Shown here piece by piece: positions 48,083-59,329 of a stretch of 64,000 nucleotides of DNA. A model generated the notes under the pieces. The model ran no database searches and was not told where the DNA came from. It saw only the letters and a program-made list of their open reading frames with translations. How positions within the stretch are numbered: position 1 is the stretch's first letter; every line of letters starts with the position of its first letter. The position numbers were made by a program, and so were the translations under genes. This stretch comes from Stropharia rugosoannulata (lineage: Eukaryota; Basidiomycota; Agaricomycetes; Agaricales; Strophariaceae): the NCBI GenBank assembly GCA_028532985.1, contig JANCIK010000007.1, positions 1,550,001 through 1,614,000 of the forward strand, in the 5' to 3' direction.

Positions 48083-48862
48083 ATGGCGACTGTCCATGTA
48101 ACTGCGCCTCCGAAGTCGCGGGGCATCTCCAGATCTCTACCTGTGACACTGCTCTTGGTCTATGCGGGCTACTGCAGCGGTGCGCGAGGCGGGAATGTCT
48201 ACATTCTCCTGTTCTCGATCGTCGTGTTCTATATCTTCGCTCCTCTATTGGAACTCTTTCTTGAAATTCCCGTGCATATATATGTGTGGAAGTGCTGTCG
48301 AAATGTGGTGGATTTTGCGGCGTGCGCACTGAATATGGCGGCTTGTATGTGCCCGCCCGGCCGCGATTTGTGTGGCATGCATTCGGGGGCAAAGAACGAT
48401 GCCACTTTTAAAGGTGAGAGCTTGCAGCTTTTATTTCGATCCCGCCTTTACTGATGCGGTCCACAGATGCTGCTGCTGCGAAGGATGTCAAGCCTCCTTT
48501 GAAGACAGCTCCGGGCGGGAATGTTGCCGGAACGGGTAAGTCTGCGATCTTGTCGCACACGACGTGGGTAATGCCTCACCAAATGTTGTTTACTTGCAGG
48601 CCGCAAAACCTCGGTCGACTCACGGCGCGCCGTGGAGAATTGGCTGTCCGGCGTCGCGGCCGCAGGCACGGGCATTGGCACTCCGGGCTTGACAGGCCTG
48701 GGCATCGACATTTCTCCGGCGCCGGCGCACGACCAAGGCGCAACGCCGCCCGGCGCGTCCACCCTCGCGCCCCGCCCCGCCTCGACGGGAGATACATTGC
48801 TAGTCCGCGTTCGGAGTGTCAGCACTCCGGGCACGCTGTTCCTCGATCCGGCGGACAGCTGA
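48083..48862 (+). CDS. Small Cys-containing membrane protein of unknown function
   Basis: A three-exon gene (48083-48413, 48467-48535, 48600-48862; introns of 53 and 64 nt) encoding 220 residues, with phases that fit exactly. The ATG at 48083 has an excellent context (CGCCATGGCG). Residues about 20-60 are hydrophobic (LPVTLLLVYAGYC, then VYILLFSIVVFYIFAPLLEL), suggesting one or two membrane passes. They are followed by a Cys-rich patch (WKCCRNVVDFAAC, MAACMCPPGRDLC). The C-terminal half is Ala/Gly/Pro/Ser-rich and probably disordered, with a WLSGVAAAGTGIGTP motif. I do not recognise a family. The TATA box at 47878 is probably its promoter. Confidence 0.65.
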
Positions 48863-49960
48863 TGGGTGCGGGGATGGGACGACGGGGCCGTTTCAGAGAC
48901 GATGGGGTTTTCCTCAAGTGAAAGCCCGGCCCCGTGCGTGGATAGCACCACGCGCCGTTGATGGGTGCTATCCCTCCCCCTAGACGGCTATAAGGCCGTC
49001 CTTGATGGCTACATGGTCGTCCTTGATGGCTACACGGTCGTCCTTGATCGTCGATGGGGCACATCTGGTAGGGGACAACTTAGTAGTGGTAGGCGAGTAG
49101 CGTACTGGAACTATGCCTGGTAATGCTGTGTTGTGCCCAAACATTCTGTAGACCTACCGCTGTGTAAGTAGTAGTGATGGGTTTGGATGTATGTACTTAT
49201 CCTTAGTGTATGTTACTGTTGTAATACTTAATGGGTTTTATTGTAGTTCTGAGTAATGGATTTGAATTTGCTTTCTAACTTTTCTCCATGTGTGAGAGTG
49301 AGATAATTAAAGTGACTTGAATGAATGAATGAAAAAACTGGCAAGTTGATGTTGATACAAGTCCCATTTTGAGAAAGCTTGGTAGCAGTGAAGTTGAACT
49401 ACGTATTGAACAATAATATTATGTGGGTTTAGTGCTATTGTGTATCAGTGATTTAGTCTAAACTGCGTGAATTTGGACTTTGCACATTTATTTAGATGTT
49501 CTGTGCTTGTTGCTACATGTTGAGCGCATTAGTTGGCCTTGACACTGCTTACTTGGTGCATACACCGCGATAATCCGATAAATTCACTATTGTATTTGGT
49601 CTCGTATATCGACAAGATAAAAGTCCTAAGTACTTAGATGTACCCATGAGATGTAGGATATAGAAGTAGGTATAAAAGAAACAGAACGGAGAAGGACGAG
49701 AGAAAGAAAAGATAAGAACGGAAACGAGGGAAGTGGAAGAGAGGCGGGCATAAGACTCGGGTGGAACATAGCATAACGGGACATGGCATAACTTGATCAT
49801 AATATTGCGTTGCGTAGGCGTTTCGTCGTATCTTTGTATTGGAACTGGAGTGTTGGGGTTTCTGGATAGGCGAGTTGGTAAGTAAGGAAAGTATAAGGAG
49901 AGGATCGGGGAGAGCTTACGGGGATTCTGAAAAGAGACTCTGGAGACTGGAGACCGACTC
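48863..49960. other. Convergent gap before the giant gene
   Basis: About 1.1 kb between the ends of two convergent genes. It holds a small 21-bp tandem repeat just after the first stop codon, then AT-rich sequence with no supported gene. A 150-codon minus frame at 49549-50001 is probably 3' UTR of the giant gene. Confidence 0.4.
48994..49055 (+). repeat. 21-bp tandem repeat, about three copies
   Basis: The units read GGCCGTCCTTGATGGCTACA, GGTCGTCCTTGATGGCTACA and GGTCGTCCTTGAT plus variation, each 20-21 bp long. It lies in the 3' flank of the gene ending at 48862. Confidence 0.85.
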
Positions 49961-52900
49961 CTACAAGCGCCATCGCGGCCGCCCATCGGGCTGCCCTGCA
50001 CGCCACTGCTTCTTCAGCTCATTCGTCGTGCTGTCTCCGCCGACGCGGCTGCCTGGCCTGCTGCTGCCCCCACCCACATCCCCAACGGCACTCCGCGCAC
50101 CACCGGTCTTGCCCGCGCAGCGCTCGAGCGCCTCGAACCCGGCGACGAGCGAGCGTACGCTTGCGGTGCTTGCGATGCTGTCCCTCCGCGCACGCTTCCC
50201 GGAGTGGACTTCTTCTGGTGCTCTGGCTGCGTCGTGGCTGACGTTGGCATCGGCCTCGGCGTCGTTGTCGTTGTCGTTGTCGTGGGCATGGACATGGGCG
50301 AAGGGGAGGATAACGGCGGTGCGCGATACAGGCCGCACGAGCGGCGCCTCGACGGGCGGCGGGACGTGGGTCAGCTGGACGAGCCGTTTCGGTGCGTTGC
50401 GCGCTGTAGCTTTGCCCTTGAAGGTGTCGGTGTCGGCACGGGTAGGCTTGAGTGCCACTAGGTCGCGCGGCACGGGCCCCTTGGTCGTAGGCTTCGTGCG
50501 TGCGCGCGTGGGGGTCGGCGCGAGGCCTTTGCCATATGTAGGTCGGGATAAGGATGCGGCGGGGCGGGATGAGGATGAGGATGCGGCGAGGCGCGGGCGC
50601 GGACGGGGCGGAGGGAGTGGGAGGGCGGAACGCGGGGGGAGCGGGGCCGGCACACGGCCTGCGTGGATTGGTCGGGTGGGGAGGGTGGGCACTGTGCGTG
50701 TTAGAGCGGGGCGGGAGAGGGTTGGGCGCGTGATGGCGGGGCGAGTGGTGGTGTTGAGGGGACGTGAGGTGGTAGTGGAGCGGGCAATAGGCGCCCTGCG
50801 CGCGGCCGCGGCTGCTGTCGGCCGTGCGAAAGACTTTGAAGCCGTTCCTCTCTTCGTAGTCATTGCGGCCCCCTTAGACCTGAGTTTAGACTGGGTTGGT
50901 TTAGAAGGCGACTGGGTATCCTGGTTATGAGCCTGAGCCGCAGCTGGAGCAGCGGCGGGGGCGGGCGACAACGCAGCGGGGAGGTACGAGAAGAAGAGCG
51001 AGGCCATGCGTTTGCTCAGCGAGGCGGGCGTTTGGGCAGGAAGCGGGGCGGGGGTTGCGTGGATCTGGGCGGCTGCGGGCCCTGGCGTGCGAGGCGCTGC
51101 GTGAGTCAGTGCGGGGGCGGAGGACATGGCGATGTCTTCATCTTCATCTTCGTCTTCGTCTTCGACGTCGACGTCTAAGCCCTCATCGTCGTGTTCCTGG
51201 CCATCGTGTTCCTCAAGTTGGTGCTCGTGCTCGTGCTGCTCGGGGTATCCATCGTCGTCCTCGGAGTACTGCATACCCTCGCCCTCCAACCCCAACTCCA
51301 AACCAGCCTCCTCTTCGTCGTCGCCAATTTGACCCTCCTCCTGCATTCCGTCCTCCTCTACATCCTCTTCCACATCCTCCTCCTCCAGCTGTCCACCCTC
51401 CTCCTCCTCCTCCTGCTCCTGCTCCAGCTCCTCCTCCAGCCCTTCATCGCCCTCCAACTCGACATCGAACCCAAACGCGCCGTCTCGGCTCACGCGCACG
51501 GCCTCCGCGAGGAGATGGGCATAGCGCGGCGCCATGAGCGCTTTAGATTTCGATTTCGCTTGTGCGCGCGTGCGGATGCTTGCCTTGGATATCCCACCCG
51601 TGCTCGATATCAGTTTGGACTTGGAAATAGATTTAGTGCCTGAAGGCGTCTTATGCGCGAGCTTCGTCCCGTCGTCGTCGTCGTCTTCACCCCCACCCTC
51701 ATCCTCGCCTTCACCAGCCAGCGCGAGCGCGGAGAATGGCGCCCCTTGTGTTATGGGCGCGGGGAAGAGCGGGCGGCGCGGTGCAGCGCTTGGCGTGCGG
51801 TGGATGAGCGTGCTGGGTGGCGAGCGCGGGGCGGGTGGGGCGTGGTGTGGTGGGACTGTGGAGGCTTCGACGGTGGATAGCGGTGCAATGTGTGTCGAAG
51901 GGGATGGGACGTGTAGCACTGCAGGAACAGGAACAGGCGCAGGCGCAGGCGCAGACACCGAGGAGCGCAGGAGGGACTTGCGCGGGTGTGCTGCGCCGCG
52001 CCGGTTGAGGAGCGGTGTGAAGTCGGGCACCTCAATGCTGGTGTCTGCCGTCGTGTCGGCGTCGGCGTCGGCGTGTATCCCAGAATGCGGCGCGTGGGCG
52101 TATGAATCAGTAAGGGCGAGAGACGCGCGAGGGGTGGACACGGAGCGCGGCGTCGACGGGCGGGCGACGCGCCCTGAGCGCTGCTTGTGCTGCAGTGCGC
52201 ATGCGCGCGCGAGTAGGTCGTCTCTGTGTGTGGTAGTTATAGTCAGTACGGGAGGGAGTCTTACGAAAAAGGGGGGAGGGAGGAGACGCACCGGGTCCAG
52301 TCTTCGCCCCATGCGGAGAGGGCTTGCGCGCCACCGAGGAGGGCGACGAAGCGGTCGACGACGCGGGCCATGGAGAGGGACTCGACGGGCGCGAGGGTGC
52401 CGGGTGGCGCGCCCGGAGCGGACTCGCCGAGATCGAGGCGCTCGTCGGTGAAACACGCGTCGAGCACGCGCCACTCGGCTTTGGTCCACACGCGCGCGCC
52501 GGACGCGGTGAAGACGGGCACGGGCAGCGGCAGGGGTGTGTCGTAGGTGCGTAGAAGGCTGGCGCGCGGGCCTGGGGCGGGGGTGACGGGCGGTAGGGAC
52601 AGCGAGGTCTCGGCGGCGTGTAGGAGCGCGGGCAGTGTGATGGGATGTACGGGCGAGCCGGGGATGAACGTGAATGCTGCTGAGGCCCGCTTGGCGCTCT
52701 TCTGGATGGACGCGGAGGCGAGGTCGCGCCGCCGCAGGGAGCGCGCAAAGTCTGGCGAGGGCTTGGTGAAGCACTCGTAGTCGTGCTGCGCGGGTCAGGG
52801 TCAGTACGCGGAGAAGGAAGGAAGGAAGGAGAAGGGGACTTGCCTGCTTGAGGATGGCCGCTGCACGCGCGGCTGCGAGCGGGTCTGCGCTCGTGATCTT

Positions 52901-55900
52901 GACAAACTCGGGATCCAGCTCCTCGCCTGCGGGCGCGCCGTCGTCGTCTGCGGGGAGGGCGGTAAAGTCGAAGGGGGCAGGGTCGGACTGGGCCTCGCGG
53001 GAGCGGCGGCGCTCTACGAGCTCGGGCGGGAAGGGGCTGATGGGCCGACCCCAGCGCTCCATGCGCGCGCGCGTGGCGCTGCTCGGCGGGTCGGCCTTGG
53101 TGCGGACGCGCAGGGTCAGGAAGCGGCCCGTGTACTCGCCCTCGCCTTCGCCCTCCACGCACGCGTTCAGCTCAGAGTCGCTCGAGCTCCACCCGTCCTC
53201 GCCATCGCCTGCAGGCCCGAAGATCTGCACGGGCGGAACGAGCGCGTCGGACGCGGCGATGTGCATCAGACTGTCCTCGTCCTCGTCGATGTCGGTGTCG
53301 ACTGCGATCGCCACGGCCTGAACCTCCTCCTCGTCTGCCATCTCCTCTTGCATTTGCATCCCCTTCTGCTCGTCAACTTGCACTTCCTCTCGCTGATCCA
53401 CTTCCTTTTTATGCACCTCAGTTTCGTGTTCCATCTCCTCTTCATGCGCCTCCTCTTCGTGCACCTCAATTTCGCCCTCGCTCTCGTCGACCTCCTCAAC
53501 GCGGTCCACCACCCCAGGCCGCGCCTGCGCACGCACGCTCAGGCGCTCCGCCCGCCGCTGCGCCGCCCCGCGCATCGGGCTCGACGCCGCCCACTCCCAC
53601 TCCGGCTCGCCCCTGGACGGCGTGCTCTCGACGTGGACATGTTTGCTCGCGGTGTGCGCCGGGTGCGGCGCGCTGGATGGGTGGTACGCGGGGGGCGTGT
53701 GTTCTGTGCGGTCGGTGTATGATGTGCGCTCTGTGCGGTCGGCGTACGATGATGATGTGCGCTCTGGGTGTACCTCTGCCTCTGCCTCTACCTCTCCTCC
53801 GCCCATGTCGTCGCTGTCGTCGTCGCTCGCCATCCCGCCCATCTCATCATCTTCCATCCCGACTATTTCACCTGCCTCCATGCTGGCTATTTCGCTATCC
53901 TGCATCCCGGCTACCTCCACCGCGTCCATCATCGCAACACTCTGCGTCGCGCTCTCGCCCGGTATGGGTATGGGTATGGGTATCGTGCCTACCACCGCGT
54001 CTTCCTCTTCTGCGTGCACTGCCTCTTCCCCTCCTGCCTTTAGCGCGTCTTCATCTCCTACCACCACCGCGTCTTCCTCTCCTACCACCATCGCGCCTTC
54101 CTCTCCTCCCGCCTCGCCCCCCACACCCCAGCCCGACGCGCGCATCGGCGACGTCTCCACGCCCACCGACACCATCGCGCGCCTTTCCTCCTCTTCCTGG
54201 TCCTGGTCCTGCTCCTCTTCCTTCGGCTTCAGCTGCTTCTCAGCCCCACCCCGTGTTTCTGCCTTCCATCCTTCCACCTTCGTCCCAACGTCTCCTGCCT
54301 CCCCACCGCCACGCATACCTTGCATACCATAATCATCGCGGTCGTCGTCCACGTACTCGACCTGGATATACACCCCGCCCGCACCGCGCGCGAACTCTAC
54401 AACTCCATCCCCACCCTCCTCATCATCGCCGCCCCGGAGCAAGAGCGGGTCGTCGCCCGGGCTCGGCGGCGGCATCGGCGCGTGTAGGTCGATGTCGGAT
54501 GGGAGCTCTTGTTTGATCGTGACTTTGAGTGGCGTCTTGGTTTTAGGCGGGGTTGTGTCGATCCGGAGCGCGGAGGAGGAGGAGGCGCGGGGGTTTTTCG
54601 TGCGTGGCGTGCCAGCTCGCGGTGTCCCAGCTCGCGCACCTGCCCTCTCGCGTTGCCGCTCAAGCTCGCGCTCCCTAGCCCTCGCGCGCCGGGCGTCCCC
54701 CTCGACGGGCCGCGGGGCGAGGTAGACCTCGCGCGGTGAGGCGAACACGTCTACAGGCGGGGTGTATGCGGGGATGGGCGTTGCGCTGCGGCTCCGCCGT
54801 CGGAGGAGGTGCAGGTGCGCGGGGAGGGGGGTTGGTGGGAGGGTTGTTAGTGGGAGGGCGGAGGTGGGTTGGAGGGTGGTGGTGGGTGCGTCTGTGGTGG
54901 TGGTATGTGCGTCTGTGGAGGTGGTCAAGGCATCGGTGGAGGCATGTGTGGTTGGGAAGGTGGAGGGGGCAGCGGTGATGTCTGGTGGGGACAAGGAGTG
55001 GCCCGAGTCGTGCGAGGTAGAGTGCGCGGGGGTCGAGCCGGAGAGCCGCAGGGCGGATAGAGGTGGGAGGTAGTCCGCGTCTGGGTTCGCGCGGCGCGGC
55101 GTCTTGTTGCGCGTGCGCGTGTGTGAGGTGGGTGTTCGGGAATGCGACCGCTTGCGTGTGCTGGTTTGGCTGTCCGTGTGCGTGCGCGAGCGGGTGGGTG
55201 TGCTCGGACCTTCGTTTGCATGCGCATGTGCATGTGCATGTGCCCGGGCGTCGGGCGCCTGATCGTAAGAGTGGGCGTCGTCGAGAGGAGACGACAGCCC
55301 GCCACCGCTGTGCGCGTGTGGAGAGGAGGGTGAGAGTATGGACCCGAGCTGTGTGGGCGAGGAGGTGGTGGTGGGCGAAGAGGGTAATGCGAATGTGACG
55401 GATTTGCGCGGCGAGGCGCCGCTGTGCCTGTGTGTGTGCAACGCGGACGGGCGGGCGGGGGTAGGTGCGGCGGGCTTGTGCATGTGTAGGATGTAGGAGG
55501 GGGAAGGCCGTGGTTTGGTTGGGCTCCCCATGTGGATGTCTGTGTCGTCCTCCTCGAATTCGAATTGCTCGACTTCCGAGAGTGATTTCTGGTGGGGTTC
55601 TGAGTGCGGTTTCGAGTGCGATTTGTGGGTGCCGTGTGCTCTGTGCGTGGATCCGAAGATCGGGGTAGGCAGCGGCCCACCCGTGCGCCGGGCGAGCTTG
55701 CGCGGTTTTGGGTTGGGCGTCGCTTCTATATCGACTGTTGGTTCTGCTGCTGCTTCTGCTTCGACTCCTACTCCTACTCCGACGACCTCTCCTCCTCCTT
55801 TCCCGACCTCGACTTGAGCTTTGACTCCGATCCTTTGAGTATCCGCATTGACCCCTACTTCAGCGCTAGCTCCCACATTGGTCCCGCCATATACACTATT

Positions 55901-57236
55901 GCGTCCAGCCGCGTCGAGCGTACTACGGCCGCTGGACGAGGCGCGGACGGAGAATGGCGAATCGACCTGCATCGAAGAGTCCGAGTCGAACTGCATGGGC
56001 GACGCGGCGGGGGCTGCATCCTCACTTTGGGTCGTGAGGGATGCGGGGCGGAGGGGCGCAGGCGCGGGGATGATAGGCGCGGGTGGAGATGGGGCGAGGA
56101 CGGGAGGAGGAAGGGCAGGGGTGAGGACTGGTGGTGGGAGAGGGGGGAGCGATGGAGGGTGGATGCGCTTGCGCTTCGCTCGTATTTGGGTTTGGGTTTC
56201 GGTGGTTGATTGCGGTTGGGTTCGGGTGTTGGGACGGGGTGTGGGATCGGGTGCGGAGGAGGCGGATGGGGGAGTGTAGGAGGTGGATGCGGATGCGGGG
56301 GTGTAGGTCGTCGATGCCGGTGTGTAGGATGTAGAGGCGGGGGTGTGTGATACCGAAGCGGGGGTGTAAGATGTAGACGCGGGGGTGTAAGTTGTTGATG
56401 CAGGCGTGTATGACGTCGATGCGAGTGTGTATGACACAGACGCGGGCGTTGGGGCAGGCAGAGCTGGTGTGTATGTCGCGGAGTGCTTGCGGGCGAGGGG
56501 GGTGTTGGTCAGGCGCTGTGGATCGCGTTAGTATTGGTGCTGAGGGGAGTATGGGAAAGGGACGCACCGAATGGCGCTGTGCGCTGAGAGTCTCCTCAGG
56601 CGGCGGGCTGATCAGCTGCAGCCGCTGAGACTCCACCTCGGCGGCTGCAGCGGGGCGCGGGGTCTGCGCGTCGAGCAGGGAGAGCCGTGTCATGTCCAGC
56701 AAGTGCATGTCGTCGTCGTCTTGAGATTGGGTCTCCCGCGTTGGGTGTGGCGGGCTCGAAGCGGAGGCGGACTGATGCACCGCTGTGGGCCTGCGCGTGC
56801 TCTTCCGCCGCGGAGTCCGTGCGGCGAGGAGCTGTGCAAAGTCGATCCGCCGCTCGGGCTCGGGCTCCGGGTCCTGCCACGGAGAAGAGGAGGGCGGGTT
56901 GTCGGCGCGGACGGGGGGAGGGAGGAGGGGTGTTGTACTTGGATAGGGATAGGGATAGGGCGCACCGGGCGTCGTCGTTAACTCCTCCTCACTGCGCTTC
57001 GCTCGCGCCTTGGTCTTGGTCTTGCGCGGCGTCTTTGCCTTGCGGGGTGTGCGCGGCTCCACGAGGGCCAGGGTGGCCTGTGTGGGGCGCAGGGGCTGGG
57101 CGAGGGCGGGGGCTGGCGGGGAGGAAGAGAGCCCGTCGCCCTCGATCTCCTCGAACGCGAACGGGTGGGAGTACGTCCGCGAGGGGCTAGGTGCTAGCTG
57201 GATGTTCTCTCTGTCGAAATCCATGGCGGGGTCCAT
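49961..57236 (-). CDS. Giant disordered protein, about 2,365 residues
   Basis: Four exons give one continuous reading: 56568-57236, 52844-56515, 52292-52785 and 49961-52223. The N-terminus MDPAMDFDRENIQLAPSPSR precedes Pro/Ser/Arg-rich sequence with RTPRKAKTPRKTKTKARAKR, a probable nuclear-localisation and DNA-contact patch. Next come about nine YTPAST-like heptads, long Pro/Ser/Thr-rich and acidic stretches, and further basic PRK motifs. The third exon encodes the only clearly folded-looking block, VFTASGARVWTKAEWRVLDA and CFTDERLDLG, then VVDRFVALLGGAQALSAWGE and, across a splice, DWTRDDLLARACALQH. The Trp pattern vaguely recalls Myb/SANT helices. The C-terminus is Ala/Arg/Pro-rich. Intron 2 is a GC-AG intron. 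The DNA is far richer in GC than the flanks. I do not recognise a family; a nuclear, chromatin-related role is inference from charge and SP/TP density. Confidence 0.75.
56262..56480 (-). repeat. Coding heptad repeat (YTPASTx) in the giant protein
   Basis: A 21-bp coding tandem repeat of about nine imperfect copies, translated as SYTPAST, TYTPAST, SYTPASV and similar variants. Most differences between units are in the first and last residues, so the Tyr-Thr-Pro core is kept. Confidence 0.85.
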
Positions 57237-58198
57237 GGGTGGGGTCCGTGTCGTATCACCCTTGTTTTCTTTCGTCCTTTGGTTTAGTTCGTATACTTGA
57301 TCGTCGGTCCTCTTTCGAGTGGCACTAAGGCGCCGGTGCCTGCGACGCACAATCTGGAGAACAAAGGGAAGAGGAGAACAAAAACAACACTGGAGCCTGA
57401 CGTTCAACATCAACCGGCAAGCCACGTGATCGCGCTTCGCGTTTGTGACGGCAGCTTCGCCGACAATATCTCGATATTGGAGAAACCGGTTGACTGGCTG
57501 GCTGGCTGGTCGGCAACCCTCGGCCGGGACAGTCCGGCATTAATCGCGCATTGCCGCAGCCGGCGTGTGATGGTTTGCTGTCCAGTGCTTATGTTAACGA
57601 AGTTGGTTCAATGTTGGTTTAACACACCACCCACAGCGGTCTGACAATAAAATTAATGGATAGCTGGTGTTAAGACTCGCTGCCTTTGTCAAAATCCACT
57701 GTAGTAATGTTTTACAAATATTTACAGTCAACTCATTGTCACTATTACAACCAACTCTGCAACCATAAATTTGGCAGACATTTGCAAGCTCCTCCATGCC
57801 TCAAAGATCCGGGCGCACATTTGGAAGAAACCAAGAGTTAAAATTCAGGTTTGGCAAGCCTAAAAAGGCCAAGTAAGATATGGCAAGATTTTAATACATA
57901 GTAGTGGACCAAACTTCTTCTACTGTCCCAGAGTAAAAGCAAACTGTTGCATCAATACAGAGTAATCAAGCAAGATATAGCAGCAGACAAACAAAATCTA
58001 TTACTTGTAACATGTATAATGTTTTAATGGCCACAGAAGAACTACATTCACATTCACTGATAATTAATGGCAGATGCTGTTACGACTCAGATGATTAGTA
58101 TGCTATCCGACTCTTTTTCTTATCTTATCTTCCCCTCCTTTAATTACATAATCCCATCTCGTCATGAATCTCTTCGTACTCCTCCACCTGCAGTACGC
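57237..58198. other. Promoter of giant gene and edge of AT-rich region
   Basis: The first ~350 bp are the presumed promoter and leader of the giant gene. From about 57.6 kb the base composition turns AT-rich and no gene is recognised. A short stretch at 57466-57515 is related, in inverted orientation, to about 58790-58840. Confidence 0.4.
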
Positions 58199-58292
58199 TC
58201 TGACTCCTGTCAAGGACCTTGACTCACATCGAGAGACTCTGACTCCTGTCAAGGACCTTGACTCACATCGAGAGACTCTGACTCGCGTCAGG
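58199..58292 (+). repeat. 39-bp tandem duplication
   Basis: Two identical 39-bp units (58199-58237 and 58238-58276), each starting TCTGACTCCTGTCAAGGACC and ending TCGAGAGAC, followed by a partial third unit (TCTGACTCGCGTCAGG). The unit contains several GACTC words. Confidence 0.9.
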
Positions 58293-58358
58293 ATGCCATA
58301 CAGTCAGAGGACCCTTGTCCCTTGACTCACTATGACCTGTTGCTGACTCACAACCACT

Positions 58359-58553
58359 GTTGTGAGCCACTTTACATCTTAGTAGCTACTATACGGAATG
58401 GTGGACGCTCGGAGCCTTCGGCTCTTGCTAGGTACCTGACTCAACATAGACTACAATTATGACTTAGACGCGTAGTATACTATAAACCCCAGTACAAGCT
58501 GGAGGTTCAGTAGTTAGTTCTCATTGTATTCCTGTACTACTAGACCTAATACA
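58359..58553 (+). mobile_element. Probable solo LTR of a retrotransposon
   Basis: A ~195-bp segment begins TGTTGTGAGCC and ends CTAATACAAC, the usual terminal words of fungal LTRs. It contains a TATA-like ACTATAAAC, followed after ~70 bp by a downstream region resembling an LTR transcription unit. No reverse transcriptase or second LTR is seen next to it, and no target duplication is clear, so a decayed solo LTR is the best reading. Confidence 0.4.
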
Positions 58554-58717
58554 ACCGACCTTGTATTGGATCAATAGTGTGCATCAAGGAACAATCACAT
58601 TTATAGCTTAACTAGTAATGATCGCCTTCTGCAACAGCCTTAGCCGCTGGTAGAAACTCGTTGCATTATAGTTAACACTTCTTGAACGTAACAGATGCAC
58701 ACCTGCCCAAGGCCTGC

Positions 58718-58978
58718 CTAATCAGGTTCAATCACTGCTTTATATAGAAGCTGTTGACCACATGACCCTTCCTGCACAGCCTCCCAGCCAGCCAGCCAGA
58801 CAGCTGTACACCCAGTTTCTCCAATATCAAGATATCCTTGCTTTGCCATACCCAGGGTTTTCCTTTTCAGACCAGGAGACTGATTTTGACTAAGCAACTT
58901 TCCTCTGACTGATTTTGACTGAATAAGATTTCTGTGACCGTGCTTGCTTTTTCCCAACATGGCCGTTTTTTTGCCCAT
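58718..58978 (-). other. Open frame, possible transposon fragment
   Basis: An 86-codon frame starting MGKKTAMLGKSKHGHR and ending YKAVIEPD. I do not recognise a family. Part of it (DIGETGCTAVWLAGW) resembles, at DNA level and inverted, sequence near 57466-57515. It sits in repeat-rich DNA, and I read it as a fragment of a repeated element rather than a gene. Confidence 0.2.
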
Positions 58979-59329
58979 GCCCTCTTTTGCCTAGCTTGCC
59001 CACCCAGTAAGGCCCAGGCACAAACAGATGCACTTATATTTTAAGACACTTGCTTATATTTGCAGACACATACATGCACTTAAGTGCCCTATTGCTTAAC
59101 ATATGGTACAGGAGACTCAAGGCTCAAGGGGGGAAGCCTAACCTCCTCTGATTTGTTTGCTACACTGTTTCTGCTCTTGATCTGCACCATTTTTATCAGT
59201 GCTTTGCAATAGTTTAGTACCATCATATGTCCTTCCTTAAACACTGCAGAAATGATGAATGACATCTACATAGATTGGACATCTTCTGATGGCCACTGAG
59301 TCAATGCTCACATGGTTCCTAAAATCTGC
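58979..59329. other. AT-rich stretch, nothing recognised
   Basis: About 350 bp of AT-rich sequence between the possible transposon fragment and the start of the ~165-bp repeat array. No coding or structural feature is seen. Confidence 0.4.

Noticed and set aside
49839..54700. Many long plus-strand open frames (up to 363 codons) across 49.8-57 kb
   Set aside because: They are shadows opposite the GC-rich, stop-poor giant gene. Their translations are low-complexity Arg/Ser/Pro runs without starts, splice sites or motifs of their own.
58200..58292. CRISPR-like array
   Set aside because: The 39-bp units are directly adjacent with no spacers, and the genome is clearly fungal; it is a plain tandem duplication.
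58347..58366. Perfect hairpin CTCACAAC-CACT-GTTGTGAG as a terminator or structured RNA
   Set aside because: It overlaps the presumed LTR end and is short; the palindrome follows from the LTR terminal word and its flank.
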